This document shows, one piece after another, positions 26,903 through 35,638 of a stretch of DNA of 64,000 nt. The DNA is from Paenibacillus glycanilyticus (GTDB lineage Bacteria > Bacillota > Bacilli > Paenibacillales > Paenibacillaceae). Location of the stretch: contig NZ_JAMBNP010000004.1 of the NCBI RefSeq assembly GCF_023715145.1, forward strand, positions 124,001 through 188,000, written 5' to 3'. Every line of letters begins with the position of its first letter. The stretch's first letter is position 1. The position numbers and the translations under genes were made by a program. A model generated the notes under the pieces. That model was not told where the DNA came from. It ran no database searches and saw only the letters and a list, made by a program, of their open reading frames with translations.

Positions 26903-27907
26903 TTAGATATCAAAATCTACTCCGGTCAATTGTTCGCTGACGGTCCAAAGCTTGGCGGCAGCTTCCGGATCAAACGCCCAAGGCGAGACTCCAGGTTGAT
27001 TCGGCTGGCCTTCATTGCCTGGCTCAACCGGACGGGCAATATCAACATTTTCGCAATAAACGCCGCCTTTGCCGTTAAGCATGGGGCTTACCGCGCACCA
27101 GACGATGGTTGCAGCACCCTCCGGAATGGTCTTTTGCTCATCATTATAGGTGGTATAACCGCGCTGACCCTGCTCATCAATGGCACCCGCCGCCTGAAGT
27201 TCTTCCTCGGATAAATGCCTTGCCAAATCCGTTAAGATACTGCCGGGATGAACGGAAAAAGCTCGTACGCCATCGCTATATCCTCTCCGGTCCAATTCTA
27301 CGGCAAACAAGGCGTTTGCGGTTTTGGCCTGCCCGTAAGCCAGCCACTTGCTGTAAGGCTTGCTATTGAAGAACAAATCGTCAAAGTCGATACCGCTAAA
27401 TCGATGGCCTTTGGAGGATAAAGATACAACCCGCGCGCCTTGGGCAGCTTTTAATGCCGGCCACAGCCGGGCCATTAATTGGAAATGCCCCAGATGATTG
27501 ACGGCAAATTGCTGCTCGTATCCTCTATGATCATACGCTTCTCCCGAAGCCATGACTCCTGCGCTGTTGATAAGAATATGGAGCGGCCGTCCGGAGCGGA
27601 TAAACCGCTCGGCAAAGGCGTCAATCGATGCCGGATCCATCAAATCCAGCGTTTCCAGCTCGACCCCCGGGATGGAGGCTAGCGCGGCCTTTGCTTTCTC
27701 CGGCGTGCGAGCGGGTACGATAACCTGTGCACCGGCACCGGCTAATACCCGAGTGGTTTCAAGGCCAAGACCGGAGTAGCCGCCGGTTACGATTACAACT
27801 TTCCCTTCCAGATTGACGTCTCCGAGTGCTTCAACCGCGGTAGTCCGAGGACCAAAGCCGCTGTTGAGCAGCTCCTGCGGGGTGATAACGTAATTATTCG
27901 TGTTCAT
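26903..27907 (-). CDS. Short-chain dehydrogenase/reductase (retinol-dehydrogenase-like)
   Basis: NAD(P)-dependent oxidoreductase of 334 residues with an unknown substrate. The Rossmann motif TGGYSGLG is at 41-48, NSAG near 114-117, the catalytic Ser near 164 and Tyr-191/Lys-195 in YGQAK. It is longer than classical SDRs (about 250) because of N- and C-terminal extensions, as in the retinol dehydrogenase/protochlorophyllide-reductase-like branch. Its start overlaps the end of the MerR gene by 14 bases, so the two are translated from one mRNA and the MerR protein probably regulates this enzyme. Confidence 0.92.
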   Translation of the reverse strand: MNTNNYVITPQELLNSGFGPRTTAVEALGDVNLEGKVVIVTGGYSGLGLETTRVLAGAGAQVIVPARTPEKAKAALASIPGVELETLDLMDPASIDAFAERFIRSGRPLHILINSAGVMASGEAYDHRGYEQQFAVNHLGHFQLMARLWPALKAAQGARVVSLSSKGHRFSGIDFDDLFFNSKPYSKWLAYGQAKTANALFAVELDRRGYSDGVRAFSVHPGSILTDLARHLSEEELQAAGAIDEQGQRGYTTYNDEQKTIPEGAATIVWCAVSPMLNGKGGVYCENVDIARPVEPGNEGQPNQPGVSPWAFDPEAAAKLWTVSEQLTGVDFDI

Positions 27908-28307
27908 ATTGATCTTCTCCCTTCGATAACTTGCCGTCTTTCACTTCTTGAAAATGCTCCAGCTTATATTTAATCAAATCCAGTGTGGCCGACCATTCCG
28001 CGATTTCGGCTTCTACCGACTGCCGATGCTCGTCCAGCAAGGAGTAACATTGTTCTTCGTCCTGTTCGTTGTAAGCATCAATATAATCCTGTACCTTCTT
28101 CAGGGGCATGCGCGTGTTCCTCAAATGGGTTACAAACACGATCTTGCCCAAATCTGCGCTGCTGTACTTACGCTGCCCGCTGTACCCGCGTTCCGGCGGC
28201 TTTATGAGCCCGATTTTCTCATAATACCGGAGGGTATCCGGCGATAGACCGGTCTGCTCGGCAATGTCGGCAATGTTATAGGTCCTGTCTTTATCCACAC
28301 CGTACAA
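27894..28307 (-). CDS. MerR-family transcriptional regulator
   Basis: Regulator of 137 residues with the N-terminal winged-helix (YNIADIAEQTGLSPDTLRYYEKIGLI) and a coiled-coil dimerisation helix. No cysteine effector site is visible, so the signal is probably not a metal ion. The TTG start at 28307 stands behind AGGAGGAAG. It is the first gene of a two-gene operon with the SDR gene, and its promoter has the hallmarks of MerR control (28353-28383). Confidence 0.92.
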   Translation of the reverse strand: MYGVDKDRTYNIADIAEQTGLSPDTLRYYEKIGLIKPPERGYSGQRKYSSADLGKIVFVTHLRNTRMPLKKVQDYIDAYNEQDEEQCYSLLDEHRQSVEAEIAEWSATLDLIKYKLEHFQEVKDGKLSKGEDQYEHE

Positions 28308-28352
28308 TCGGCTTCCTCCTTTATTCTTGGCTTGTTTTTCTATTACACGATC

Positions 28353-28383
28353 AGCATACCCGTTGGAGTAAACTCCAAGTCAA
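28353..28383 (-). promoter_or_regulatory. MerR-type promoter with 19-bp spacer and dyad
   Basis: TTGACT (minus strand, 28378-28383) and TATGCT (28353-28358) are separated by exactly 19 bases. The spacer contains most of the perfect dyad TTGGAGTTTACTCCAA (28363-28378). Over-long spacers filled by a dyad are characteristic of MerR-controlled promoters, where the protein twists the DNA to allow transcription. Confidence 0.88.
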
Positions 28384-28409
28384 ATCCATAAAATGGAACA
28401 TATAATAAG

Positions 28410-28437
28410 AGGCATCCGGTCAATTGACCGGATGCCT
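28410..28437 (-). terminator. Perfect 28-bp palindrome, terminator of the cyclase gene
   Basis: AGGCATCCGGTCAA and its exact complement are joined directly. It lies 18 bases after the stop at 28455 and is followed on the minus strand by an AT-rich tract. Confidence 0.65.
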
Positions 28438-28454
28438 TCACGATGTTTGGAGCT

Positions 28455-28991
28455 TTATTCGGCCGAATCAGCCTCAACCACTGCTACAGCCCGAACCGGT
28501 GATCCGTCGCCGCAGGCGATCCGCAATGGAAATCCGTAAAACATAAAGTCCGTACCGGCGGGAAGCCGTTCCAATCCCTGCAGCTTCGTATACGTCACGA
28601 TATCCATAGAGAGCAGCGCCCGCTCAAGATCATCTGACAACTCACCGCCAACGAACGGTGGCTGGAGCGAAGCGAGACGGTCTAACGCTTCCAATCCAAC
28701 CGATTCGACGAAGAACAGTCCGCGGCCTTCCGGCCAAGCAGAATCATTCATCCGTACGACTCGCGATTTTCCGAAGAAACGCTCCAATGGAAGATCATCC
28801 AAAGTCGCGGCTCCGGAATGCATATGAGATGGCGCGTCTACATGGGTTCCGGTATGGCTGCCCATCGAAAGCTGCCGTAATTCCCAGGTATGGGTCTCGT
28901 ATGTATGCGCGATCTTGACTTTGACCACCGGATCGCCGGGATATACCGGCATTCCATCGGCAATAGGTAACGATAAATCAATTACTTTCAC
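28455..28991 (-). CDS. Cyclase-family metal-dependent hydrolase (KynB-like)
   Basis: Hydrolase of 178 residues carrying the zinc-binding signature HTGTHVDAPSHM at 46-57 (His-46, His-50, Asp-52, His-56). The family includes arylformamidase (KynB) and isatin hydrolase. At 178 residues it is somewhat shorter than typical KynB (about 205). No kynurenine-pathway gene is nearby, so the substrate is open. Monocistronic, with its own terminator. Confidence 0.87.
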   Translation of the reverse strand: MKVIDLSLPIADGMPVYPGDPVVKVKIAHTYETHTWELRQLSMGSHTGTHVDAPSHMHSGAATLDDLPLERFFGKSRVVRMNDSAWPEGRGLFFVESVGLEALDRLASLQPPFVGGELSDDLERALLSMDIVTYTKLQGLERLPAGTDFMFYGFPLRIACGDGSPVRAVAVVEADSAE

Positions 28992-29092
28992 TATGAGCGA
29001 CTCCTTCCCGCATCCGATAAGGCAAGCTTTAGCTTCAATTTATCCTAAAGTTTCCCTATTAGCAATCGGATGTCGCGAATTTGCCCAACACA

Positions 29093-29124
29093 AACGGCAG
29101 CTGACTGGTTGTACAACTGCCGTT
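29093..29124. terminator. Terminator after the splB gene
   Basis: Eight-base arms AACGGCAG/CTGCCGTT with a 16-base loop, ten bases after the stop at 29134. T tracts lie on both sides. Confidence 0.5.
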
Positions 29125-29133
29125 GCGTTTTTA

Positions 29134-30201
29134 TCATGTGAAATATTCAATCTTTGCTTCCGGGAAATGATCGTGAATTTGTTGGTAAATAAATTCTTTA
29201 AGCGCGCTCGCCTGATCATCCGGATAGACGTATTTCCCTTGCCCCCAGCGTCCCCATTTGTATTTTCGTTTCTCTTCATCCATTTCCAGCTTGGACTTTG
29301 GATATCGCTGCTGGATAATGTTTTTAGCCGTCTTGGTATATCGATGCTGAATCAACTCGAACGTTAAATCGGATCTTGATTCTGGCGGCAACGCTTTTTT
29401 CAACTGACTTATGAGTTCGGAATAACCGTCTTCCCAGCCTTCATGCCAAATAATAGGAGCAATAATAAATCCAAGCGGATATCCTGCATGAGCAACCTTG
29501 CCGGCAGCCGTAATTCGTTCGTAGAAGCTCGAAGTGCCCGGTTCAAAGTTCTTAATAACGTACTCAGCGTTAATGCTGAAGCGAAACCGAGTATGCTTGT
29601 TATGCTTTGCATCCAGCAGCGGTTCAACATGATGGTATTTCGTCACAAACCGAAGCCGCCCCAGAGGCTGCCGCCCCATAAATTCAATATATTCCTTCAG
29701 CGAGCCGGAGATATGCTCAAGACCTACCGGATCAGAGGTACAGGCCGCTTCGAAGCGGGTAATCTCCGGGGCGCGTTCCTGGATATACTTCTCGGCTTGT
29801 TCCAAAATATCCCCGGTGTTCACGTAGACGCGGATATAGGGCTTGGCTCCAAGCGTCGTCTGGAGATAACAATAATGGCAATGCCCCATGCAACCGGTAG
29901 CGATGGGAATGGCATATTCCGCTGACGGCTTGGATTGGTCGAATTTTAACGTTTTGCGGATCCCAACAACAAGCGTCCTTTTGGCAATCCTGTATTTCTC
30001 GAGGTCACTCTCTCCCGGCAGGTTCGTTATTCGGTTATGAGAGGTCGTCATCCGAATCGGAAGCCCCTGCTCTTTCGCCCATTCGTGTATTCTTTGGCCT
30101 TTCGGATAGTTCAACGCGTCCGGTTCGAAATAGACGAGCTCGGGAACGAATACTTTGGTATCGCGTGCTGGTGGAGTCAATAATCCCGATGAGTTTGACA
30201 A
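29134..30201 (-). CDS. splB: Spore photoproduct lyase
   Basis: Radical-SAM enzyme that repairs the thymine dimer (spore photoproduct) formed in UV-exposed spore DNA. It has 355 residues. The iron-sulfur cluster cysteines are Cys-104, Cys-108 and Cys-111 (GCMGHCHYCYLQ), and Cys-154 (EAACTSDP) sits at the same offset as the catalytic Cys-141 of the Bacillus subtilis enzyme. The C-terminal KYKWGRWGQGKYVY is also typical. There is no splA upstream, so it is transcribed alone. AGGAGGGG lies just ahead of the start. Confidence 0.95.
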   Translation of the reverse strand: MSNSSGLLTPPARDTKVFVPELVYFEPDALNYPKGQRIHEWAKEQGLPIRMTTSHNRITNLPGESDLEKYRIAKRTLVVGIRKTLKFDQSKPSAEYAIPIATGCMGHCHYCYLQTTLGAKPYIRVYVNTGDILEQAEKYIQERAPEITRFEAACTSDPVGLEHISGSLKEYIEFMGRQPLGRLRFVTKYHHVEPLLDAKHNKHTRFRFSINAEYVIKNFEPGTSSFYERITAAGKVAHAGYPLGFIIAPIIWHEGWEDGYSELISQLKKALPPESRSDLTFELIQHRYTKTAKNIIQQRYPKSKLEMDEEKRKYKWGRWGQGKYVYPDDQASALKEFIYQQIHDHFPEAKIEYFT

Positions 30202-30272
30202 AGCAGATCCCCTCCTGCGCAGATCATTTTACACTCATCATTAGGGTGGACTAATTCATCGTTTTCATGCAA

Positions 30273-30307
30273 AAAGGGGATGTTCCTTGTAGGGAACATC
30301 CCTTTCC
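30273..30307 (-). terminator. Terminator after the GH-A glycosidase gene
   Basis: Stem of about 12 pairs (GGGGATGTTCC with GGAACATCCCT) followed on the minus strand by TTTTT. Confidence 0.85.
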
Positions 30308-30323
30308 TGCACTCAAGACCGGC

Positions 30324-33300
30324 TTAGCTTTCGCTTAACGAAAAATCATCGAAGTACATCTCGCCTGCCAAACCGTTCACGTACAGCTGCACCCTCGCTT
30401 TGGCTGCGTTAGCTGGAGCCGCTTTAGTTCCATGAACGTTCTCAAATCCGCTTGTAGTCCCGTCATAATCCTTCAGCCACTCTTCCGTAAGCTGTTCGCC
30501 CGCCGCATTGTAAAAGATCAATTTCACCTGCAGCTTGCCGCCGGTCCCTTGCTTGCTCAGTTGGACGAATCCATCGAGTGTATACGATTGGCCGGGCGTT
30601 ACAAGCGCATCCTGATAGACGCTGAACCAATCCGGATTAGAAGGATTTACTCTCATCGCTGCCATTCCCGATCGTTTTACCTGATCGGTCCATTGGCAGA
30701 GCCATTCTTTCTCGCATGTCCAGATCGCCGTTTTCCAAGAATCGTTGTGATCGTCAAAGCCGGGATTGAGAAGCAGATTGGCCGATGGCTCTTCCGGGGT
30801 CACCACTCCGTCCCCATAGCCCTTAATTGAGAAGTCATCCAAGTTAATGACTGTGTTTAACCCTTCGATGTACAGATAAACTCTAACTTTTGCCGTGCCT
30901 GACGGAGCTGTGAAGGATCCATAGATATTATCGTATCCGCTTGTTGTGCCATTGTAGACTTTCACCGTTTTGTCATCCAGAATGCTGTCTGCCGCGTTCA
31001 TAAACTGCATTCTGACTTTAACGGTCGAACCGTTATTAACCGAGATATTGGCGAAGCTGTCCATCAGGTACGTATTGCCCGCACTGGCCGGAACGGCAGC
31101 GGATACAACACCAAACCAAGCGCCCGTAGTCCCGCTGATTCTAAGCGAGGCTTCACCGGATTTTTTCTCCGTTGTATCGCTTGCGCAGTACTGCGATTGT
31201 TCGCAGGTCCAGCCCATTGGCATGCCGTTTGCAATGGTCTCGAAGCCCGGGTTAAGCACCAGGTTGTCGGTCATCGTAGGGCTCTCCGTCGTCACTATGA
31301 CCGCATCGCTAGCCGCAGATGCGTTTAACGCCTTGTCCGTAGCCTTTATTGTATACGTATAGGCAGTGCCCGGACGCAGGTCCCGATCCTGGAAGGTTGT
31401 TTCTGTGCTCCTGCCGATCAGTACGGAGTCTCTATAGATTAGATAGCCGGTTACGCCTGTGTTATCGTAGGATGAAGACCAGCCTAAATCAATCGTATTG
31501 ATCCCGGTATCGGTTACCGCAAGATCTAGCGGTGAAGTCGGCTGGAACGTATCCGATGGATTCGTAGCTGCCACAATCGTGCTTCCGCCAGATTCGTTGC
31601 CTCCCGCGTCATGCGCCTTAATCATATATTGATAAGGGGTACCCGGCTGCAGCGCGACGTCCCGATACGAGTTCGCTAACCCGCTGACAACGCTAATTCT
31701 CTTCCCGTTCCGATAAATATCGTATCCGGTGACGGCTACATTATCTGAAGAAGCATTCCAGGTCAATTTGATCGTATGTTCGGTTATTACAGTGCTTGCC
31801 AGCTGAGAAGGCGCCGATGGATCCGTTTTATCCTTTTTGGATTTTTCGGTCAATACTGCTTTGAAAGCGATATCCCGGGAAAACGACGGAATGGCCATGG
31901 TTAATCCTTGACTGCCAGACGTTATCGAGGTCGTAGATATTGTTGTTCCCGTATATGTGTTGTAAAAGGACACCTGATATTTGCCCGCCTGCAGCCCTGT
32001 TACGCTAAATAGCATCCCCGAAACGGCTCTTCCGTTCTCCGCATCGTAAGTATATGCCGGATCATTAATCCAGCCGATTGCTCCCGTTTGGTCTTGGAAA
32101 GCGCCAACCTTGGTGCCATTGCTTTGAGTGCCATAATCCTTAAAGCCCATGTTAACCAAATTTTCTTCTTCCGGCTGAATGAAGCGCGCCAAATTCGCGT
32201 ATTGCTCCTTGTAAGCCGGTGGCATATTGAATCCATTCTCGAAAATCCACCAGACATTTGCCCCGGCTGCACCCGACCGGAATACCGGCCCCCAAACGCC
32301 GTCATGAACATAGTTTAGCAAGCTGTCGTCGGTACTGATGTCATTGCCCGTTTTTCCAGCTTCGCCTATAAACACTGGACGATTGCCAAACGTCCTAAGC
32401 GCATTGAGACTCGCCTCCCATAAGCCTGTAATGTCCGAGTCCGCGGCATACAAGTGCATGTTGACGGCATCCAGGCTCTCAAGTCCGTCCCAAGAATCTT
32501 GGGTCGCATGCTGTTCAACATGATCCTTCCATGCAAAGCTGGTTGTCGTTGGATGCTTGTAGAAATCCCAGCTCTTCCAATACTCGTCGAGCGTTGCATG
32601 CCAGCTGTCACGGATTTCCGCCGTTGTGTCTACCCGGTTATCCGATTCGTTCCAGTATTCGAGCATGCCAAGAGATGTGCTGTAGCCCCAACGCGCGAAC
32701 ACGTAACGAAGCAATTTTTTCTGATAGTCGATGGCCTCGGGGTTATACCAAAAGTCCGTCTGATTCTCTTTCCACTGCGAGGTGCCTCCATTATCGCGAT
32801 TGTAGGCATGATAGGCCCAGTCGTACCAGAAATCCCCGAAGCTGTTTAAGGTGAGCATTATGTACAGATCATTATCCTTCGCCGTTTCGATCAACGTATC
32901 CATACGAGTCATATTATCCAAATTGTATTTGCCGATTCCGTCATACGTCATCGTGATTCCGTTTTGTGTTGTTGTAACCGGTCCGTATTCTGGCGAATAA
33001 TTCGCCCACCAAGCGGTTAGCCACACCCGCATGAGATTCATGCCGGCATTCCTATATTCAGGCATGGCAGCTAATGTTTCCGGCGGATTGCCCCAAGCGT
33101 AATTCGTGCCAAGCAGCGTAATTTGCTTCCCGTAGCTGTCGACGAAGCGGTCGCCCGACACGTTCATGAATCCGCGGCCGGCATCCGGCTTCTTCGCATT
33201 AAATTTGATTGTCCCCGACCTTGAAATGCCGTTCTTGTCTTTCACCGCGATGATAAGCTCATGCTTGCCCTGCTGGCGGGGAGAATAACGGACCGTCCAG

Positions 33301-33617
33301 CTTGGTGACGAAGGCGATGCGTAGAAGGCCGGAACAGTCTCGATGATTCCCGAAGGCGTCGTGATTTCCGCTACGGCATCCACTTCTTCCGGATCAAAAG
33401 GATTCGAGTACGTTGTTCCCAAGTTGAAGGTTGCCTCGAGCTTTGCAAACTGCGCCGGTTTGTCGGTGTTTAGTCTCACGTTTGTAATAGCAGTTGAAGT
33501 GTTTCCAGCGTAAGCGCTTGCAACAAAGGCATTTCCAATTCCGCCGCCGATCATGGTCACCGTTAAACAAACTGCAAATAGCCATAATGAAATCTTCCCG
33601 CGTTTCCTGCTTGTCAT
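30324..33617 (-). CDS. Secreted clan GH-A glycoside hydrolase with DUF5060, FN3 and carbohydrate-binding modules
   Basis: Exported enzyme of 1097 residues. It has a signal peptide (1-37), a DUF5060-like beta-sandwich (about 40-145) and a TIM-barrel catalytic domain (about 148-500) with the acid/base Glu-324 in YWNES and the likely nucleophile Glu-419 in VFIGEAG. A small beta domain follows (about 505-595), then two FN3 domains (600-785) and two related carbohydrate-binding modules (about 790-935 and 945-1097; NLVLNPGFE / NLLLNPGFD). DUF5060 domains usually precede agarase-, cellulase- or mannanase-like barrels. The exact sugar cannot be read from sequence. Confidence 0.9.
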   Translation of the reverse strand: MTSRKRGKISLWLFAVCLTVTMIGGGIGNAFVASAYAGNTSTAITNVRLNTDKPAQFAKLEATFNLGTTYSNPFDPEEVDAVAEITTPSGIIETVPAFYASPSSPSWTVRYSPRQQGKHELIIAVKDKNGISRSGTIKFNAKKPDAGRGFMNVSGDRFVDSYGKQITLLGTNYAWGNPPETLAAMPEYRNAGMNLMRVWLTAWWANYSPEYGPVTTTQNGITMTYDGIGKYNLDNMTRMDTLIETAKDNDLYIMLTLNSFGDFWYDWAYHAYNRDNGGTSQWKENQTDFWYNPEAIDYQKKLLRYVFARWGYSTSLGMLEYWNESDNRVDTTAEIRDSWHATLDEYWKSWDFYKHPTTTSFAWKDHVEQHATQDSWDGLESLDAVNMHLYAADSDITGLWEASLNALRTFGNRPVFIGEAGKTGNDISTDDSLLNYVHDGVWGPVFRSGAAGANVWWIFENGFNMPPAYKEQYANLARFIQPEEENLVNMGFKDYGTQSNGTKVGAFQDQTGAIGWINDPAYTYDAENGRAVSGMLFSVTGLQAGKYQVSFYNTYTGTTISTTSITSGSQGLTMAIPSFSRDIAFKAVLTEKSKKDKTDPSAPSQLASTVITEHTIKLTWNASSDNVAVTGYDIYRNGKRISVVSGLANSYRDVALQPGTPYQYMIKAHDAGGNESGGSTIVAATNPSDTFQPTSPLDLAVTDTGINTIDLGWSSSYDNTGVTGYLIYRDSVLIGRSTETTFQDRDLRPGTAYTYTIKATDKALNASAASDAVIVTTESPTMTDNLVLNPGFETIANGMPMGWTCEQSQYCASDTTEKKSGEASLRISGTTGAWFGVVSAAVPASAGNTYLMDSFANISVNNGSTVKVRMQFMNAADSILDDKTVKVYNGTTSGYDNIYGSFTAPSGTAKVRVYLYIEGLNTVINLDDFSIKGYGDGVVTPEEPSANLLLNPGFDDHNDSWKTAIWTCEKEWLCQWTDQVKRSGMAAMRVNPSNPDWFSVYQDALVTPGQSYTLDGFVQLSKQGTGGKLQVKLIFYNAAGEQLTEEWLKDYDGTTSGFENVHGTKAAPANAAKARVQLYVNGLAGEMYFDDFSLSES

Positions 33618-33753
33618 TACCGTCCATTCCCCCTCAGAATAATCACGAATACATCGCTTGATCTCCCCCTCATTGTGTCCCGATTAACAAGCTCCCGCAA
33701 CCAGAGGGAATAGACAATTTCACCTTACGATTTTCATTTCTCTTCGTAAACAA

Positions 33754-34068
33754 ATGGGATCAGACCGAATGCTCCGATCTTTAGCAGAAGATATGTTTTG
33801 GCTGCGATTTACCGATCCGCAAGTGCGGGACAGATTCGTGGACTGGGAGTCATCGGCGGCTAAGCTGGCGGCTTCATTCCGAACCGCATATGCCCGCCGG
33901 ATGGAGAATCCTTGCGTGAGCTTGATCGTTGAAGATTTGGGAGAGGCGAGCTCGGAATTTGCGGAGATGTGGATACGTCGTCTGAAACAACTGCAGGAGA
34001 ATATGCTGATTAATCAGCAGCGCCGCGCATTATTGACAAGGATAAATGATCATAGTTATTATGGATAA
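33754..34068 (+). pseudogene. Fragment of an MmyB-type regulator (ligand-binding domain only)
   Basis: Residues 8-75 of this 104-residue frame match the middle of the MmyB-like ligand-binding domain found at the C-terminus of many XRE regulators (LRFTDPQVRDRFVDWE, then VEDLGEASSEFAEMW). The N-terminal helix-turn-helix and the start of the domain are missing, and the tail after IRRLKQLQE no longer matches. No ribosome site precedes the ATG. I read it as a remnant cut at both ends; a short functional protein is possible but unlikely. Confidence 0.65.
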
Positions 34069-34094
34069 ATAAAATCGATGAGGTGAGTATTTGT

Positions 34095-34493
34095 ATGAAG
34101 TATTCGAAAGCCACTAATTATGCTCTTCATACCATGCTCTTTCTTGCAGCAGCTGCGCCGGACAAGCCTGTAGGAGTGCAAGTATTGGCGGAGAAGCAAG
34201 ACGTCTCCCCTACTTATCTATCCAAAATATTAACGAAGCTGGCCAAAGCGGGAATGATTGAGTCTGCGTCAGGCGCAAATGGCGGATATAGATTAATGAG
34301 AAATTGGGAAAAGATTTCGTTCTTAGACATCATACATGCCATAGAAGGAACCGCTTCTTTGTTTCATTGCAGCTTGAATCACGGATCAGATTGTCCGATT
34401 CAACAGGTGGTCCTTTCGGCAGAGCAAAAAATGGAAGACCATCTGAGAAGTCAGACCATAGCCGATCTTGCCAAGTCAATGTCTTTCCAATGA
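34095..34493 (+). CDS. Rrf2-family transcriptional regulator
   Basis: Winged-helix regulator of 132 residues, starting MKYSKATNYALHTMLFL as is typical for the family. I choose the ATG at 34095 because AGGTGAG stands at the right distance; a GTG at 34083 falls inside that site. Only two Cys are present in the effector region (FHCSLNHGSDCPI), one fewer than the three that hold an iron-sulfur cluster in IscR/NsrR. It may therefore sense something else, as YwnA/YwgB-type members do. A strong terminator follows. Confidence 0.92.
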   Translation: MKYSKATNYALHTMLFLAAAAPDKPVGVQVLAEKQDVSPTYLSKILTKLAKAGMIESASGANGGYRLMRNWEKISFLDIIHAIEGTASLFHCSLNHGSDCPIQQVVLSAEQKMEDHLRSQTIADLAKSMSFQ

Positions 34494-34520
34494 CCTCCAT
34501 TCACAACTGCATAACAAAAC

Positions 34521-34549
34521 AAAAAAGTCGTGGACTCCACGACTTTTTT
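34521..34549 (+). terminator. Terminator after the Rrf2 gene
   Basis: AAAAAAGTCGTGG and its exact complement around a three-base loop (ACT), ending in a T run. Symmetric, so it can also stop minus-strand transcripts. Confidence 0.9.
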
Positions 34550-34581
34550 GTTTATAGCAAGAAGGACCGTAAAAAATAAAA

Positions 34582-34607
34582 AAGCTGCCGTTCAAGAACG
34601 GCAGCTT
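34582..34607 (-). terminator. Terminator after the SASP gene
   Basis: Stem AAGCTGCCGTTC/GAACGGCAGCTT with a two-base loop, followed on the minus strand by TTTTATTTTTT. Confidence 0.9.
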
Positions 34608-34630
34608 ACTCGTTAAGTATTTATGTTCAA

Positions 34631-34852
34631 TTAACGGCGGAAATTTTGGCTGCCGCCACCGAGGCTTTGCTCAGCGATTTCAACTAAACGACGAGTGATG
34701 GAACCACCAATCTTGCCTGCATTATAAGTTGTGATATCACCGTTGTATCCATCATGAGATAACTGAATACCCAGTTGTGAGGCAACTTCGAATTTCATTT
34801 GATCTAAAGCCTGGGATGCCTGTGGGACCAGTAAAGTACTATTCTTTGCCAT
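34631..34852 (-). CDS. Small acid-soluble spore protein, alpha/beta type
   Basis: DNA-binding protein of 73 residues that coats and protects spore DNA. It has the conserved core FEVASQLGIQL (cleaved by GPR protease at germination in the family) and the C-terminal GGSITRRLVEIAEQSL. The start is the ATG at 34852, seven bases after AGGAGGG. The family is normally made in the forespore under sigma-G, but I could not find a clear sigma-G promoter. Confidence 0.95.
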   Translation of the reverse strand: MAKNSTLLVPQASQALDQMKFEVASQLGIQLSHDGYNGDITTYNAGKIGGSITRRLVEIAEQSLGGGSQNFRR

Positions 34853-34932
34853 TAGTAAACCCTCCTGATGTGTTGTGAAATGTGTTGCTGGGATTAATTT
34901 CTCCAACTGGAACCATATTATACAAGCCGGTA

Positions 34933-35487
34933 TTAAACTTTTTTCCGATCGATTATCGTTAAAATCTCCTTGTGTTCACCTTGCGGATTCTTCCACTGCA
35001 CAATGATAAAGAGCCGGTCGGTATCTATTGCTTTGAGGATATTTTGTTCCTCATTGTTTACCACGCTGGCTCTATATTCAATATTAAACTCCTTATCGTT
35101 TTTCTTCTTTAAATCCAAATAAAGAGTACCAAGACGCGTGGCCTCTTCTTCGTTGTATTTGCCCTCTCTGATCCTTTTTTCTTTATAGGATATATCGAAC
35201 ACATTCACGACTTGCGTATCCAAGGCATTGCCTTGTGCAAAGGTAATATGAGCGATCTCATGGAGATCATTAACGGCTCCCTTATAGATAAATGTAAGAT
35301 GATAAAAGCTAGCTCCATTTTTTTCGGTTAAGTTATTGGCTAATGATACTTCCCACATGTCCCCTGATGCGGAATATGCAATTGTGTGTACGTTCTGGTT
35401 ATCCTTCTTGCAGGCTAAAGTGAAAATAAGGACCATCGTAAGGATTAGAAGCAATTTGCTCAAGCTCTTCATGGTTTCTGCCATCAT
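34933..35487 (-). CDS. Lipoprotein of unknown function
   Basis: Protein of 184 residues with a lipoprotein signal ending TLAC (Cys about 26) and a charged mature part with no recognised domain. Two adjacent ATGs follow AAGGGGG; the second (35484) has the better distance. It lies upstream of the SASP gene in the same direction, about 80 bases apart, and may or may not be cotranscribed. Function unknown. Confidence 0.8.
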   Translation of the reverse strand: MMAETMKSLSKLLLILTMVLIFTLACKKDNQNVHTIAYSASGDMWEVSLANNLTEKNGASFYHLTFIYKGAVNDLHEIAHITFAQGNALDTQVVNVFDISYKEKRIREGKYNEEEATRLGTLYLDLKKKNDKEFNIEYRASVVNNEEQNILKAIDTDRLFIIVQWKNPQGEHKEILTIIDRKKV

Positions 35488-35580
35488 AATGCCCCCTTAC
35501 TCCTTAACTGGATGACGATCTGATCGCGTTGCCGGCTAACCTACTACTTAAATTATCCGGAAGAAGATGGAAGAAAGCAA

Positions 35581-35614
35581 GACAAAAGGACACCTATTGA
35601 GATGTCCTTTTGTC
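35581..35614 (-). terminator. Terminator after the MFS gene
   Basis: Symmetric hairpin with arms close to GACAAAAGGACA and complement, 25 bases after the stop at 35639. Confidence 0.8.
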
Positions 35615-35638
35615 GTTTAATGCTATTAAATAGTTTGA

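Noticed and set aside
28410-28437. 28-base palindrome as an operator for the MerR operon
   Set aside because: It lies directly after the cyclase stop codon and just ahead of an AT tract on that strand, which fits a terminator better; the MerR dyad is at 28363-28378.
34083-34094. GTG at 34083 as start of the Rrf2 regulator
   Set aside because: The GTG is inside the ribosome site AGGTGAG, and the ATG at 34095 gives the family's normal N-terminus.
34852-34925. TATAAT-like sequence as a forespore promoter for the SASP gene
   Set aside because: I could not fit the sigma-G consensus at the right spacing, so no promoter is claimed.
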